Shown: positions 1 through 8,705, counted from the stretch's first letter. The stretch is 64,000 nucleotides of DNA from Bacillota bacterium (GCA_023459495.1 JAEWTL010000077.1:124001-188000), one strand, 5' to 3'. Numbers and translations are program-made. Notes: generated by a model from the letters alone, not told the origin.

Positions 1-248
1 TTCCGGCCCGTGCAGACGCCGGCTTGAATGGGAATAGCGCCATAGACGCTGTCCCGGAAATATCGGAAGAGCGTTGTGTTCTCCAACGAGGGATCGGACA
101 TGCTGTATGCGGGTAGTGCCGTGGGCTCTCCTGCTCGGTCAATCATTTCGCCGCAGCCGATATCCAGCACCCGGCCATATCGTCTGAACGCATCATCCGT
201 AATGCCTTTGATTTCAATGTGCGGGTTGATTTTCTGCAATGCCTTCAT
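1..248 (-). CDS. DUF4867 family protein (partial, C-terminus cut off)
   Basis: The reading frame starts at an ATG at 248 and runs open to the window edge, giving about 82 N-terminal residues. It begins MKALQKINPHIEIKG and carries YGRVLDIG and VYGAIPIQAGVCTGR, which match my memory of DUF4867 proteins (usually about 200 residues). The start overlaps the last 35 bases of the GH31 gene, so it is translationally coupled and in the same operon. The molecular function of DUF4867 is not known to me. Its position after an isomerase, a transketolase and a glycosidase points to sugar metabolism. The rest of the operon lies outside the window. Confidence 0.7.
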   Translation of the reverse strand, partial: MKALQKINPHIEIKGITDDAFRRYGRVLDIGCGEMIDRAGEPTALPAYSMSDPSLENTTLFRYFRDSVYGAIPIQAGVCTGR

Positions 249-2217
249 GAAGCTTCTTTACCTGTTCAAATTGTTTTTTGTACGGACTCGCCTTCCGGTA
301 AAACACCGGCGGGCAGCCTAATGGGCAATCCACAAAGTGGTTGCCGCCCTTATATTCCTCGCCGGTGAACAGGTGCACCCATTCATCGTCCGGCAGATAA
401 ACGTCCTTGGCGGTCTGGCCTTTAATAACCACCGGATAACACGCGAGATCCCTGCCGAGCAGGTACGCGTATTGCTCGCAGTAGAGCGCTTCCCCGTCGT
501 AGTGATAGAACAGCGGCCGCATCACCGGCGTCCCCGTTTTGTGGTTCTGCCGGATACAGTCGTTGATATACTCTTTTATTGCTACGTGCACGCGCGTGAT
601 GCGGGCCATATGAGCCAGTGTCTCCGCGCTGTGATCAAACTGCGCATTGTCGTTCGGGCGGTTGCCTTCGTGGCAGCGCATCACCGGAGAGAATGCAGCC
701 AGCTCCGCCCAGCGCATCAGCAGTTCCGGTTCGCGGTGGCACTTGGGCATGGTGGTGTATCCGCCGATATCGCTGTGCGCCACGCCATAGCCGCTCATTG
801 CAAGTGACAGCGTCGCGGTGATGGCAGACGGCAGCCCGTCGTCTTCGCTCCAGTCCACGTGCTGGTCGCCGCTCCACATCATCATGGAATCGCGTACGGT
901 GCCGGTATGTCCCGCGCGCGTAAAGAAGAACACCTCGTCCTGCTTTCCGGCTTCCTCCAGCGCCTCGCGATTGAGTGCCGCCCACATCGCGGGCCAGCGG
1001 TTATGAGTCTGTTCGTTGTCCGTGGAACGGAACAGCTTTGCGTCCACCGGCATGTATTCCCCGAAGTCCGCCATCCAGCCGTCGAGTCCGAAGCCAATGA
1101 GGTTCTCTTTGATGACGTTCTTGTACCACGCATACGCTTCCGGATTCGTGAAATCGATCATAGCCGCCGGGAACGTCGTGGTGGTCGCAAGGTAGTCCTT
1201 GCCGTCCTTGTCCTTGATGCAGTAACCGTGCGCCGTGGCAAAGCGGTACAGCTCCCCTTCAATCGCAATGAATGGGTTAATGTAGCCGAGGAAGCGGATG
1301 CCCTGCGCATTCAACTCCGCCAGCATTTCCTTCATGCCGGGATAAAGCGTGGCATCTCCCGCCCAGTTCCACATCACCTGTTTGCCAAACCGGGTGATCC
1401 GCTCACCGCACCAATCCTGCGACCATACGCCCACGAGAGGAATCCCGGCATCCTGCGCGGTCTTCACCTTGCGCCGCACCGCGTCTGTGCCGCCCTGCAC
1501 CGCGATGATCAGCCCGTCGTTGATCCACTGCGGCGGCAGCGGCTGTTTGCCGAGCACGCCGGAAAGCATCGCACTCAACGATTCAAACGTGTCCGCCTGC
1601 CCGATGTACAGCGCACCCGGAAGGGCGTGCATATACAGACGGTGCTCCGTTTCGTCGAAGCGGAACTCCATGTAAGCGTCGCTGTCCGCGTGCACGAAAT
1701 ACTTCCCGGAAGAAGTGAACGTGGGCTGCGCATAGTAGGTTTCATATTTCTCGAACCGCAGCTTGTGGTCCGCTTTGGGCTTCGAAATCGTATTGTGAAT
1801 GATCTTGCCCATGATCCGGGAAATGTTCTGGTGCTCCGCCACCCAGATGCGTACGGTTTTGCCCTTCAGGTTGAACTCGCTGAAGGTTTCGCCGCAGCCA
1901 AATATCCGTTCGTCGGAATGCGCAGGCAGGCTGACCCAAAAGCGCGTGAACGGCTCGCCCGCGGTCTGCCGGAACCCGATGCGCGCCGCGCCGTCGGACT
2001 GTGAAAGGCTCACCGCCACGCGGCGCTGTCCCTGCGCGTCCTTCAGCGCCAGCCCTTGCCCGTCTGTTATCAGGCTCAAAGGTATCTTTTTATCGATGTG
2101 GTCATTGATCCTGAAGCTGCCGTGCTTCATGGTGAACCGGGCTTCGCCATAGCCGCCCCAAAAGCGCAGGTCTTTCAGCTCTGCGCCGCCGGGCAGCAGT
2201 TTCACGTCATGGCTCAT
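214..2217 (-). CDS. GH31 glycosidase, YihQ/sulfoquinovosidase-like
   Basis: This 667-residue cytoplasmic protein has no signal peptide and aligns along its length with E. coli YihQ, with a constant 21-residue offset. The predicted nucleophile is D384 (WMADFGEYMP) and the acid/base is D451 (WSGDQHVDW). Of the YihQ substrate-recognition residues, Q241, Q267, W283 and Y487 are kept. The position of the sulfonate-contacting arginine (YihQ R301) is Q280 (FGKQVMWNW). It probably releases a monosaccharide from an imported alpha-glycoside, because a GPH transporter lies upstream in the operon. It is a clear GH31 member. Sulfoquinovoside specificity is doubtful because of Q280, and another 6-modified glucoside is possible. 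Confidence 0.85.
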   Translation of the reverse strand: MSHDVKLLPGGAELKDLRFWGGYGEARFTMKHGSFRINDHIDKKIPLSLITDGQGLALKDAQGQRRVAVSLSQSDGAARIGFRQTAGEPFTRFWVSLPAHSDERIFGCGETFSEFNLKGKTVRIWVAEHQNISRIMGKIIHNTISKPKADHKLRFEKYETYYAQPTFTSSGKYFVHADSDAYMEFRFDETEHRLYMHALPGALYIGQADTFESLSAMLSGVLGKQPLPPQWINDGLIIAVQGGTDAVRRKVKTAQDAGIPLVGVWSQDWCGERITRFGKQVMWNWAGDATLYPGMKEMLAELNAQGIRFLGYINPFIAIEGELYRFATAHGYCIKDKDGKDYLATTTTFPAAMIDFTNPEAYAWYKNVIKENLIGFGLDGWMADFGEYMPVDAKLFRSTDNEQTHNRWPAMWAALNREALEEAGKQDEVFFFTRAGHTGTVRDSMMMWSGDQHVDWSEDDGLPSAITATLSLAMSGYGVAHSDIGGYTTMPKCHREPELLMRWAELAAFSPVMRCHEGNRPNDNAQFDHSAETLAHMARITRVHVAIKEYINDCIRQNHKTGTPVMRPLFYHYDGEALYCEQYAYLLGRDLACYPVVIKGQTAKDVYLPDDEWVHLFTGEEYKGGNHFVDCPLGCPPVFYRKASPYKKQFEQVKKLHEGIAENQPAH

Positions 2218-2229
2218 CGTTTCCCTCCG

Positions 2230-3531
2230 TCATTCAATTACTTCAAACCCGCTGATCCGCGCGAACTTCTTGAACGCTTCCACGTGGTCGCCGTAGACCA
2301 TGGCTACATGATGCGCGACGCCCGTTTGGATCACCGTATCCATCAGGCTTGCCACGCTCCTGTCGAAGCGGACCTTGGCGTACGTGCCTTTGAGCGCCTT
2401 ATCCATCGGCATGGCGTCGCCACCTGCCACGAACAGACGCGTTTTGCCGCGGGCCGTGTCCAGCCGCATCACGGTGACGCGCCCGCTCTTCATCACAAAG
2501 CCCGCCGTGACGCCCCGCCCGCCCGCGAAATAGGTGTCGAGCGTCTTCTCGCTTGTGCCGTCCCACAGTGTGGGCGAAGCCACGCCGCAGTGCCACATCA
2601 GCGCGTAATCCTCCTCCAAGTCCACCTGCGAGAGGTCGGCCAGAAACGGCGTATCGCCTGAGGCTGCCCGCGCGGCCAGCATTGACAGCGTTCCCTCTAC
2701 GTCCCCTTCGCAGCCCACGATGTAGCCCTTGGAAGCGAGGTGGCTCATGGACGCACACGGCGAGATGCCGAACATGTTGGCAAACTCCGGCCAGCAGCGC
2801 ACCGCGAGTGCATCCAGCTGATTGGCGCGCATGAGCTTCTCCATGGAAGCTGCGCCGCAGCCTACCTTTTCGATCTGTCCGTCGGTCAGGGCCGAGCAGT
2901 CGAACGCGCGCCGGATCTCCTCCGTGGGCGCATCGCTGCAGGAACCCATCGCTTCCGCCAGCTCATAGTGGTCGATCAGAATACCAAAGTTGCGGTAGGC
3001 CTGCAGATCGTCGATCGAGAGGTTGAAGAAGCCGTCTGCCCGGTATCCGGCGATGCCGATATGCGCGCCGTGCAGCGCCGCTTTCATACGCAGCGCATCG
3101 ATCCACGCCGTGTCTATTTTATCGCCCAAGCAGTACGCATAGCTGTCGCAGCCGGACTTATACAGGTTGGATGCGTTGAGGTTGACCCCGCACACCGAAT
3201 TCAGCCGTATCTTCCCGCCGTCGTAGGGCAGCTCCTTGAACGCCCACAGCAGCACCGGCTGGCGCACCGCGTCGTTGATGATCAGCGCTAGATGCCCCAG
3301 GTGGAATGTGCCGCTGATGATGACGACCCCGTCCACACCGGCCTGCCGCAGCTTCTCCGCCGCATCCCTTGCTTCGTCGGGTTCGATCACCAGCCCGTCG
3401 CAGAACGTCCAGTTCACGTTCGGGATGGCCTGCAGTTCTGCCTGCTTTTCGCCATAAATGTTTTCTGCCGCTTCAAAGTCGAACGTGCGCCGGGCAAGGC
3501 ATACCACGCCGATCTTCACTTCGCCTTTCAT
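2230..3531 (-). CDS. L-fucose/L-arabinose isomerase family protein
   Basis: About 433 residues with the FucI/AraA-type fold. Candidate metal ligands and catalytic residues are E249 (CWPEFANMFG), E275 or D277 (CEGDVEG) and H314 (MWHCG). Enzymes of this family interconvert unphosphorylated aldoses and ketoses. I placed the start at the ATG at 3531, which overlaps the stop of the RpiB-like gene by one base (TGATG); a longer frame upstream has no family similarity. In this operon it would turn the aldose released by the GH31 enzyme into a ketose for the transketolase. The substrate cannot be read from the sequence. Confidence 0.8.
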   Translation of the reverse strand: MKGEVKIGVVCLARRTFDFEAAENIYGEKQAELQAIPNVNWTFCDGLVIEPDEARDAAEKLRQAGVDGVVIISGTFHLGHLALIINDAVRQPVLLWAFKELPYDGGKIRLNSVCGVNLNASNLYKSGCDSYAYCLGDKIDTAWIDALRMKAALHGAHIGIAGYRADGFFNLSIDDLQAYRNFGILIDHYELAEAMGSCSDAPTEEIRRAFDCSALTDGQIEKVGCGAASMEKLMRANQLDALAVRCWPEFANMFGISPCASMSHLASKGYIVGCEGDVEGTLSMLAARAASGDTPFLADLSQVDLEEDYALMWHCGVASPTLWDGTSEKTLDTYFAGGRGVTAGFVMKSGRVTVMRLDTARGKTRLFVAGGDAMPMDKALKGTYAKVRFDRSVASLMDTVIQTGVAHHVAMVYGDHVEAFKKFARISGFEVIE

Positions 3532-4013
3532 CAGCCGAGTTCCTTCCTTCGCTGCGCGCTCAGCGCGTGCACCTTCTCCGCCGCGTTGCGCAGGAAGCCC
3601 TGCCGCCATTCCTCCAGCCCCTGCGTAAACTCCGTGCCGAGGAACACTTCCGCCATATCGATACCCATCTCCCGCGCGATAATCCAGCCGCCCATGCACA
3701 GAACGTTGGAGTTGTTGATCGCCCGGCACATCTTCGCCGCGTATACGCTTTCGCAGCAGGCCGCATACACACCTTCGAACATGTTCGCAACCTGACTCAT
3801 ACCCATGCCCGTACCACAGATCAATATCGCTTTCTGTCCGGGTTCCCGCGCGACGCGCTCCGCCACCACCGGTGCGACCTCGAAGAACGGTTTCGGGGCT
3901 TCGATATCCTGTGTGCCCAGATCCTCGACCTCATAACCTTTCTGCAGAAGATATTCCTTAATGCTTTCCTTCAAACCAAAGCCGGATTTATCCGACCCCA
4001 TCAGTACTTTCAC
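3531..4013 (-). CDS. RpiB/LacAB family isomerase, atypical active site
   Basis: This 160-residue protein is of the ribose-5-phosphate isomerase B family. The catalytic cysteine loop is kept (ICGTGMGMS, C66). Two usual histidines are not: the GSDHAG motif reads GSDKSG (K9), and the ring-opening histidine of the HNxxNVL motif is isoleucine (RAINNSNVL, I99). The arginine expected in the following GxR segment is tryptophan (GGW). Loss of ring-opening and phosphate-contact residues argues against ribose 5-phosphate and for an open-chain, unphosphorylated substrate such as a modified tetrose. It directly follows the transketolase C-subunit gene (start 4013, preceding stop at 4014). Confidence 0.85.
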   Translation of the reverse strand: MKVLMGSDKSGFGLKESIKEYLLQKGYEVEDLGTQDIEAPKPFFEVAPVVAERVAREPGQKAILICGTGMGMSQVANMFEGVYAACCESVYAAKMCRAINNSNVLCMGGWIIAREMGIDMAEVFLGTEFTQGLEEWRQGFLRNAAEKVHALSAQRRKELG

Positions 4014-4946
4014 TTACTTTTCCCCCATTGCCTTTTTGGCGGCACTCGCGATGTCCTGCGCGGTCATGCCGTACTTATTTTTCAAATAAGGCATATACGA
4101 TACCTCGCCGAAGTGATCCTGTATGCCCACTTTCACCAGCGGAACCCGGCACTCCTCAATCAGTACCTCGGAAACTGCCGAAGCCAGTCCACCGATGACG
4201 TTGTGGTTCTCCGCCGTGACCGCAGCGCCTGTCTTGCGCGCGCTGCGCACCACGCCTTCGCGGTCGATGGGCTTGATGGTGTGGATGTTAACCAGTTCGG
4301 CGCTGATCCCCTCCGCCGCAAGCAGTTCCACCGCGGCCTTCGCTTCGTGCACCATAATGCCGCTTGCGAAGATGCTGACGTCGGTGCCTTCCCGAAGCAC
4401 GTCCGCGCGGCCCCACTCGAAACGGTATTCGTCCGTGTGGAGTTCGGGCAGCGACTTTCTGAACAGTCGCAAGTACACCGGCCCGTTGTACGCCGCCATG
4501 GCTTCTACCATCTGCTTAAGTTCGATTCCGTCGCAGGCTTCCACAATGACCAGACCGGGAATGCTGCGCAATACACCGATATCCTCCACGCTCATGTGCG
4601 TGCCGCCGTTCATCTCGGCGCTGATTCCGGGATCGCTGCCGACAATCTTCACATTCCGTTTGGCGTACGCGATGGAGATCGCAATCTGGTCGCAGATGCG
4701 CCGCGTGGCAAACGGAGTGAACGAGCCGATGAACGGAATCATGCCATAGGAGGCCATGCCCGCCGCGACGCAGGCCATATTGGCCTCGGCCACGCCCACG
4801 TCCAGCGCGCGGTCCGGGTGGTGCTTGCGCAGCATCAGCGTGCCGTTCGCCTTGGCGAGGTCCGCGTCCACCGCGACGATCTTATCGTTGCTGTTCATCA
4901 GCTCCAGCAGCTTGTTTGCATAGATGTCTCTTAAATCCATTGTCAT
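4014..4946 (-). CDS. Transketolase, C-terminal subunit
   Basis: 310 residues containing the pyrimidine-binding domain and the C-terminal domain of a split transketolase. The segment around DVGVAEANMACVAAGMA holds the conserved glutamate that activates thiamine diphosphate. It lies 6 bp after the N-terminal subunit gene, so the two should form a heterotetramer. Transketolases move a two-carbon ketol unit from a ketose to an aldose phosphate. Placed with an aldose-ketose isomerase and an RpiB-like isomerase and without a kinase, it may split an unphosphorylated ketohexose onto glyceraldehyde 3-phosphate. A general pentose-phosphate role is the alternative. Confidence 0.9.
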   Translation of the reverse strand: MTMDLRDIYANKLLELMNSNDKIVAVDADLAKANGTLMLRKHHPDRALDVGVAEANMACVAAGMASYGMIPFIGSFTPFATRRICDQIAISIAYAKRNVKIVGSDPGISAEMNGGTHMSVEDIGVLRSIPGLVIVEACDGIELKQMVEAMAAYNGPVYLRLFRKSLPELHTDEYRFEWGRADVLREGTDVSIFASGIMVHEAKAAVELLAAEGISAELVNIHTIKPIDREGVVRSARKTGAAVTAENHNVIGGLASAVSEVLIEECRVPLVKVGIQDHFGEVSYMPYLKNKYGMTAQDIASAAKKAMGEK

Positions 4947-4952
4947 TCTCCT

Positions 4953-5765
4953 CTACTGCAGTTCCAGGAGCGCTGCTTCCAGCTGTTCCGCACTGACCGG
5001 CATATTGTGGTTGCCTGTACCGGCATTGACGGCAAAGGAAACACCCTTGCCCTTCACCGTGCTCAGCACGATGGCGTGGGGCTTGCCTGCTGTTTCTTTA
5101 CACCGGTCAATGGCGTTTGATATGGCCTGCACATCGTGTCCGTCCGCTTCCTGCACATCAAACCCAAAGGCGCGCAGCTTGCCGGGCAGGTCGCCGAGGC
5201 TCATGATCTCATCCGTCATACCGTCGATCTGCATGTTGTTGCGGTCCACGAATACGATCAGGTTATCCAGCCCGAACTGTGCCGCGGACATCGCCGCTTC
5301 CCAGACCAGCCCTTCCTGACACTCGCCGTCCCCCACGATTGCGTACACCATCTCGCTGCCGCGGCAGATCTTTGCGGCCTTGGCGATGCCCACCGCGCAG
5401 GATATTCCCTGCCCAAGGCTGCCCGCGGTCATATCGATGCCCGGCGTGCGCAGCATATCGCAGTGGCTGGGCAGGCGGGTCTCCGGACGATTCAGCGTAT
5501 CCAGCCATTCCACGGGGAAGAACCCCTTCAGGGCCAGCGCCGCGTACAGCGCCGGGCCTGCGTGCCCTTTGGAGAGCACCAGCCGATCCCTTCCGGGCAT
5601 ATCCGGCCGGGTTTCATCCACGTTCATCTTCTCGAAATACAGCACGGCCAGCAGGTCGGCAATGGACAGACATCCGCCGATGTGTCCCACGCCCAGCCCG
5701 CCGATGGCTTTCACCGTCAGCCTGCGTATTTCCTTCGCTCTTTCCATTAAATCTGTTTCTTTCAA
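4953..5765 (-). CDS. Transketolase, N-terminal (ThDP-binding) subunit
   Basis: 270 residues carrying the diphosphate-binding domain. The ThDP/Mg motif is visible as GDGECQEGLVWEAAMSA, with GHIGGCLSIADLL and SKGHAGPALYAAL near the N-terminus. The start is probably a TTG at 5765, which has GGAG seven bases upstream; an ATG at 5747 is the alternative. It pairs with the C-terminal subunit immediately downstream. The split form is common in Firmicutes and archaea. A 228 bp stretch with hairpin repeats separates it from the transporter gene upstream. Confidence 0.9.
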   Translation of the reverse strand: MKETDLMERAKEIRRLTVKAIGGLGVGHIGGCLSIADLLAVLYFEKMNVDETRPDMPGRDRLVLSKGHAGPALYAALALKGFFPVEWLDTLNRPETRLPSHCDMLRTPGIDMTAGSLGQGISCAVGIAKAAKICRGSEMVYAIVGDGECQEGLVWEAAMSAAQFGLDNLIVFVDRNNMQIDGMTDEIMSLGDLPGKLRAFGFDVQEADGHDVQAISNAIDRCKETAGKPHAIVLSTVKGKGVSFAVNAGTGNHNMPVSAEQLEAALLELQ

Positions 5766-5851
5766 AGTAACACTCCGAAGCTTAAATTTGGTGTTTACGC
5801 ACCCTTAGGATGCGAACATCTCGATTAAACCAGCCCTCAGGCGAGGGAAGT

Positions 5852-5977
5852 ATCCGGGTACTAATTCACTGATTCAGTGCCCGGATTGGAGGAGGGAAGA
5901 TCCTCATTCGATCACTCTCTCCGGCACTTCGTGCCACCTCCCGGTCACCCCTTCGGGGTAATCATCCGAGGGAGGCT
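5852..5977. repeat. Intergenic hairpin repeat cluster
   Basis: The gap between the transporter and transketolase genes holds successive palindromes: ATCCGGG (5852-5858) with CCCGGAT (5880-5886), then CGGCACTTCGTGCC and ACCCCTTCGGGGT. The second part resembles short repeats I know from intergenic regions of Clostridia. It may act as an mRNA processing or stabilising element inside the operon, or partly terminate transcription. No gene is visible in 5766-5993. Confidence 0.6.
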
Positions 5978-5993
5978 TTTACCAGCCAGACCG

Positions 5994-7457
5994 TTATGCG
6001 CTCTTTTTGGATATGAGAAGCTTGCGCAGCTTCGTCTCCTCTTCCTTGGTCAACGTACCCGGGCCGCCCTCGCGCAGGCTGTTTAAGTGCGCGATGAGCT
6101 TGTCGTGGTTTTCGCGCGAAACCTGATACCCGCTCGCAAACAGGATGCCCAGCAGTATCAACACCACCGGTACGACGGAGATGAAGATTTTGATTGCCGA
6201 CTCCACGACGGGCGGCTGATAGACCAGCGTAAAGTTGGTCGTCCCCTCAGGCGGCGTGATATACCCCAGAAGTCCCAGCACGCCCGTAACGATGGCAAGC
6301 CCCAGGCCGCTGGAGAACTTCCGGATAAACGTCGCAAAGCCGGAGAAAGAGCCCTCCTGACGCTTGCCGTACGCAAACTCGCCGAGGTCCGTGATATCTC
6401 CGAGAATCGCGTGAGGCATGAACATTACCGCACCCATCCCGATGCTGATCAGTACGATGAAGCCCAGCAGTATGGTAACCGGCGTCGTTTTGGGCATGAA
6501 GACAAAGATGGTACCCATGATGGCCCAGATGATTCCACCGGAGAGATAGGCCGTACGCTTGCCGAATTTGCGGGCGACAAACGACCATAGCGGCAGCGCA
6601 ACCAGCTGTGATCCCAGTGCCAATGTGAGGAACAGCGTCAGCACACCGTCCATACGCAGATAATAGCGCGTATAGTACGCCATGATCATGGAGATGATGT
6701 CGATGCCCATCATACCGCAGATGAACATACCGACGAACTGTCTGAAAGAGCGTATCTTGAGCGCATTCGCAAAGGATTTGAAGAAACCGATCTCTTCCTT
6801 GTTGGTATCGGGGCGGTAAACTTCCTTTTTGGAGAAGAATACGGAGAGGATCGACAGGCCGAACAGGATGCCGAACGCTACAGCCATTGCGAGGTAGCCC
6901 TGCTTGCTGTTCGGGAAGCTGTTGATGATCGTCATCGGCACCGCCGACGCGAGCAGCGAGCCGATCAGCGAGAACAGCACGCGGAAGGTGACGGCCCTTG
7001 TCCGTTCGGTATAATCCAGCGAGATCTCCGCGCTGAAGGCGAAGAACGGCACCATGACCACTGTCCAGACCGTGCAGAACACGAGGTAGCTGACGATCGC
7101 ATAAACGAGCAACGCAGCCTGGCTGCCGGACGAAAACGGCGAGAACAGGAAGATAAATGATAGCGTCACCGCGACTGAGCCGAACAGGAAGTACGGCCTG
7201 CGCCTGCCCCAGCGCGATTTGGTTCTGTCTGTTATCCGACCCATCAGCGGATCGGATATGGCGTCCCAGATCTTTCCCGCCAGCAGCACGATCGGAATCA
7301 GCGTCATATTGAGCCCGATGGTGTCGCTTAAGAAGATGGCGTAGAAGAATCCGAGCAGCTGGAAACCGCCGCCGCCGTAGAGGTCTCCCAGTCCAAACAG
7401 TATTTTGGTCTTCATGGACAAGCGATCTGAAGAGGTTTGGCTTTGCTTGGTTTTCAT
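5994..7457 (-). CDS. GPH-family sugar:cation symporter (MFS)
   Basis: 487 residues with about 12 membrane helices. The N-terminal ISDPLMGRITDRTKSRWGRR segment is the hallmark loop of glycoside-pentoside-hexuronide transporters, the group that includes MelB, XylP and the sulfoquinovose-associated YihO/YihP. An AAGGAGC ribosome site precedes the ATG. It probably imports the intact glycoside that the intracellular GH31 enzyme cleaves. The substrate cannot be read from the sequence. Confidence 0.88.
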   Translation of the reverse strand: MKTKQSQTSSDRLSMKTKILFGLGDLYGGGGFQLLGFFYAIFLSDTIGLNMTLIPIVLLAGKIWDAISDPLMGRITDRTKSRWGRRRPYFLFGSVAVTLSFIFLFSPFSSGSQAALLVYAIVSYLVFCTVWTVVMVPFFAFSAEISLDYTERTRAVTFRVLFSLIGSLLASAVPMTIINSFPNSKQGYLAMAVAFGILFGLSILSVFFSKKEVYRPDTNKEEIGFFKSFANALKIRSFRQFVGMFICGMMGIDIISMIMAYYTRYYLRMDGVLTLFLTLALGSQLVALPLWSFVARKFGKRTAYLSGGIIWAIMGTIFVFMPKTTPVTILLGFIVLISIGMGAVMFMPHAILGDITDLGEFAYGKRQEGSFSGFATFIRKFSSGLGLAIVTGVLGLLGYITPPEGTTNFTLVYQPPVVESAIKIFISVVPVVLILLGILFASGYQVSRENHDKLIAHLNSLREGGPGTLTKEEETKLRKLLISKKSA

Positions 7458-7497
7458 AATTGCTCCTTCACTTGTTTATTGGGAAGGTTAAAAACCG

Positions 7498-8634
7498 TTA
7501 ACGACCTGCTGAAAGTGCGCGGGCCATCTGAATCAGCTGCTGGGCCATCGTTTCATCCGCAGCGCCGGAAACGATGAACACCCCTTTGGCCCCAAACTTT
7601 TTGATGAAGCGCTGCAAATTCTGCGGAGCAACCAGTGCGTAGATGTTCTTGCCCGCGTCCAGCGCCTTTTGATAGATAAAATCCCATGCCTCGTCCCCGC
7701 CGTCCGGCTGGCCCGCTCCCGGCGTCCACTGCAGGGCTTTAAGACTTTTGATGCCCAGCACCATATCGAGATGCCGGATTGCGTTCACACCATCCAGATG
7801 GTAAAGGCTTTTATCCAGCCAGTCGGCCTGCTCATTAAGATAAGGTACGGCAAACTCTTCGAACATGGCGGGAGAAATCATGGCGGACATATCACACTGC
7901 AGCTTGGCGATCTTGCCCTTGCCCAGCAGCTGGAACGGCCCGTAGTTGCTGAACCCGTCCTCATCCCTGATGATGTCGTAGTGCATGTCGTACACCTTGA
8001 ACCACGCCTGCTGGATCCCGCGCAGCAGCTCGTGCACCCGCTCAGCGTCCGTCATCATGGAGATCATCATCTCCTGCGTGTCCATCAGGGCTGCCAGAAC
8101 GTCGAGGTGCTCGGTTAAGTCGGGGAAACCCGCCAGAAAGCGGCTGCCCGCAAATTCTTTGGCGCGCCGGGTCGTATCGAGGCTCCAGCGAAGCCACTCG
8201 CTATTTTCGTCGAAGCGAACAAAAGCGTCATCCAGAGTGGCAAATTCGTGCGCATACCAGATGGTGTCGCGGGTGAAGATTGGCTTGCAGCCGAGGAACA
8301 CGGCAAGGCTCGCCACGCCCAGGTTGGCAAAGAAGCGCGGATACGTCTCCGCCGTAAAATGAAACTGTGTGAAGAGCTGCGTATATCTTTGCATCAGACC
8401 ATCGAAGTCCGTCCAGAAGGGTTCGTAATTCGCGGACTCATCCTCCGGCGTGCTGCTTTCAACCTTGTTCTCGCCGGACGAGGATTTCATCCAACCGACC
8501 GTAGCCGCGGAGGGCATTGCGTTGGGTTTCGCAACCTGCATGGCCATAACCGGCTGGTCAGAATTCTTACCTGCCCACCATAGCTCCATGCGGTCCTTGA
8601 TCTCATCCCAGTTTTGCTTAAAATCGCAATCCAC
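7498..8634 (-). CDS. Uroporphyrinogen decarboxylase-like (UroD superfamily) protein
   Basis: About 378 residues of the UroD/MtaA-like superfamily. The group seen in carbohydrate operons has an HLDG motif (YHLDGVNAIRHLD) and a WTPG segment (LQWTPGAGQPDGG); both are present. It lacks the HxC zinc motif of methyltransferases such as MtaA, so neither haem synthesis nor corrinoid methyl transfer is supported. I chose a GTG start at 8634 because AGGAGG sits eight bases upstream; a start at 8676 has no such site. It is the first gene after the operon promoter. The function is unknown. Confidence 0.75.
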   Translation of the reverse strand: MDCDFKQNWDEIKDRMELWWAGKNSDQPVMAMQVAKPNAMPSAATVGWMKSSSGENKVESSTPEDESANYEPFWTDFDGLMQRYTQLFTQFHFTAETYPRFFANLGVASLAVFLGCKPIFTRDTIWYAHEFATLDDAFVRFDENSEWLRWSLDTTRRAKEFAGSRFLAGFPDLTEHLDVLAALMDTQEMMISMMTDAERVHELLRGIQQAWFKVYDMHYDIIRDEDGFSNYGPFQLLGKGKIAKLQCDMSAMISPAMFEEFAVPYLNEQADWLDKSLYHLDGVNAIRHLDMVLGIKSLKALQWTPGAGQPDGGDEAWDFIYQKALDAGKNIYALVAPQNLQRFIKKFGAKGVFIVSGAADETMAQQLIQMARALSAGR

Positions 8635-8705
8635 AGATTGGTCCTCCTGTATTCTTCTATATTGCGCTGCAGCCATACGCGTTAAAAGGATTTGTATAAT
8701 GTTTT

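Noticed and set aside
859..2004. Long plus-strand open frame antisense to the GH31 gene
   Set aside because: The GH31 protein on the minus strand has full family similarity. The plus frame is Arg/His-rich, has no known domain and is a GC-driven shadow.
3369..4934. 521-codon plus-strand frame antisense to the isomerase and transketolase genes
   Set aside because: It spans three well-recognised minus-strand genes and their junctions and shows no domain of its own.
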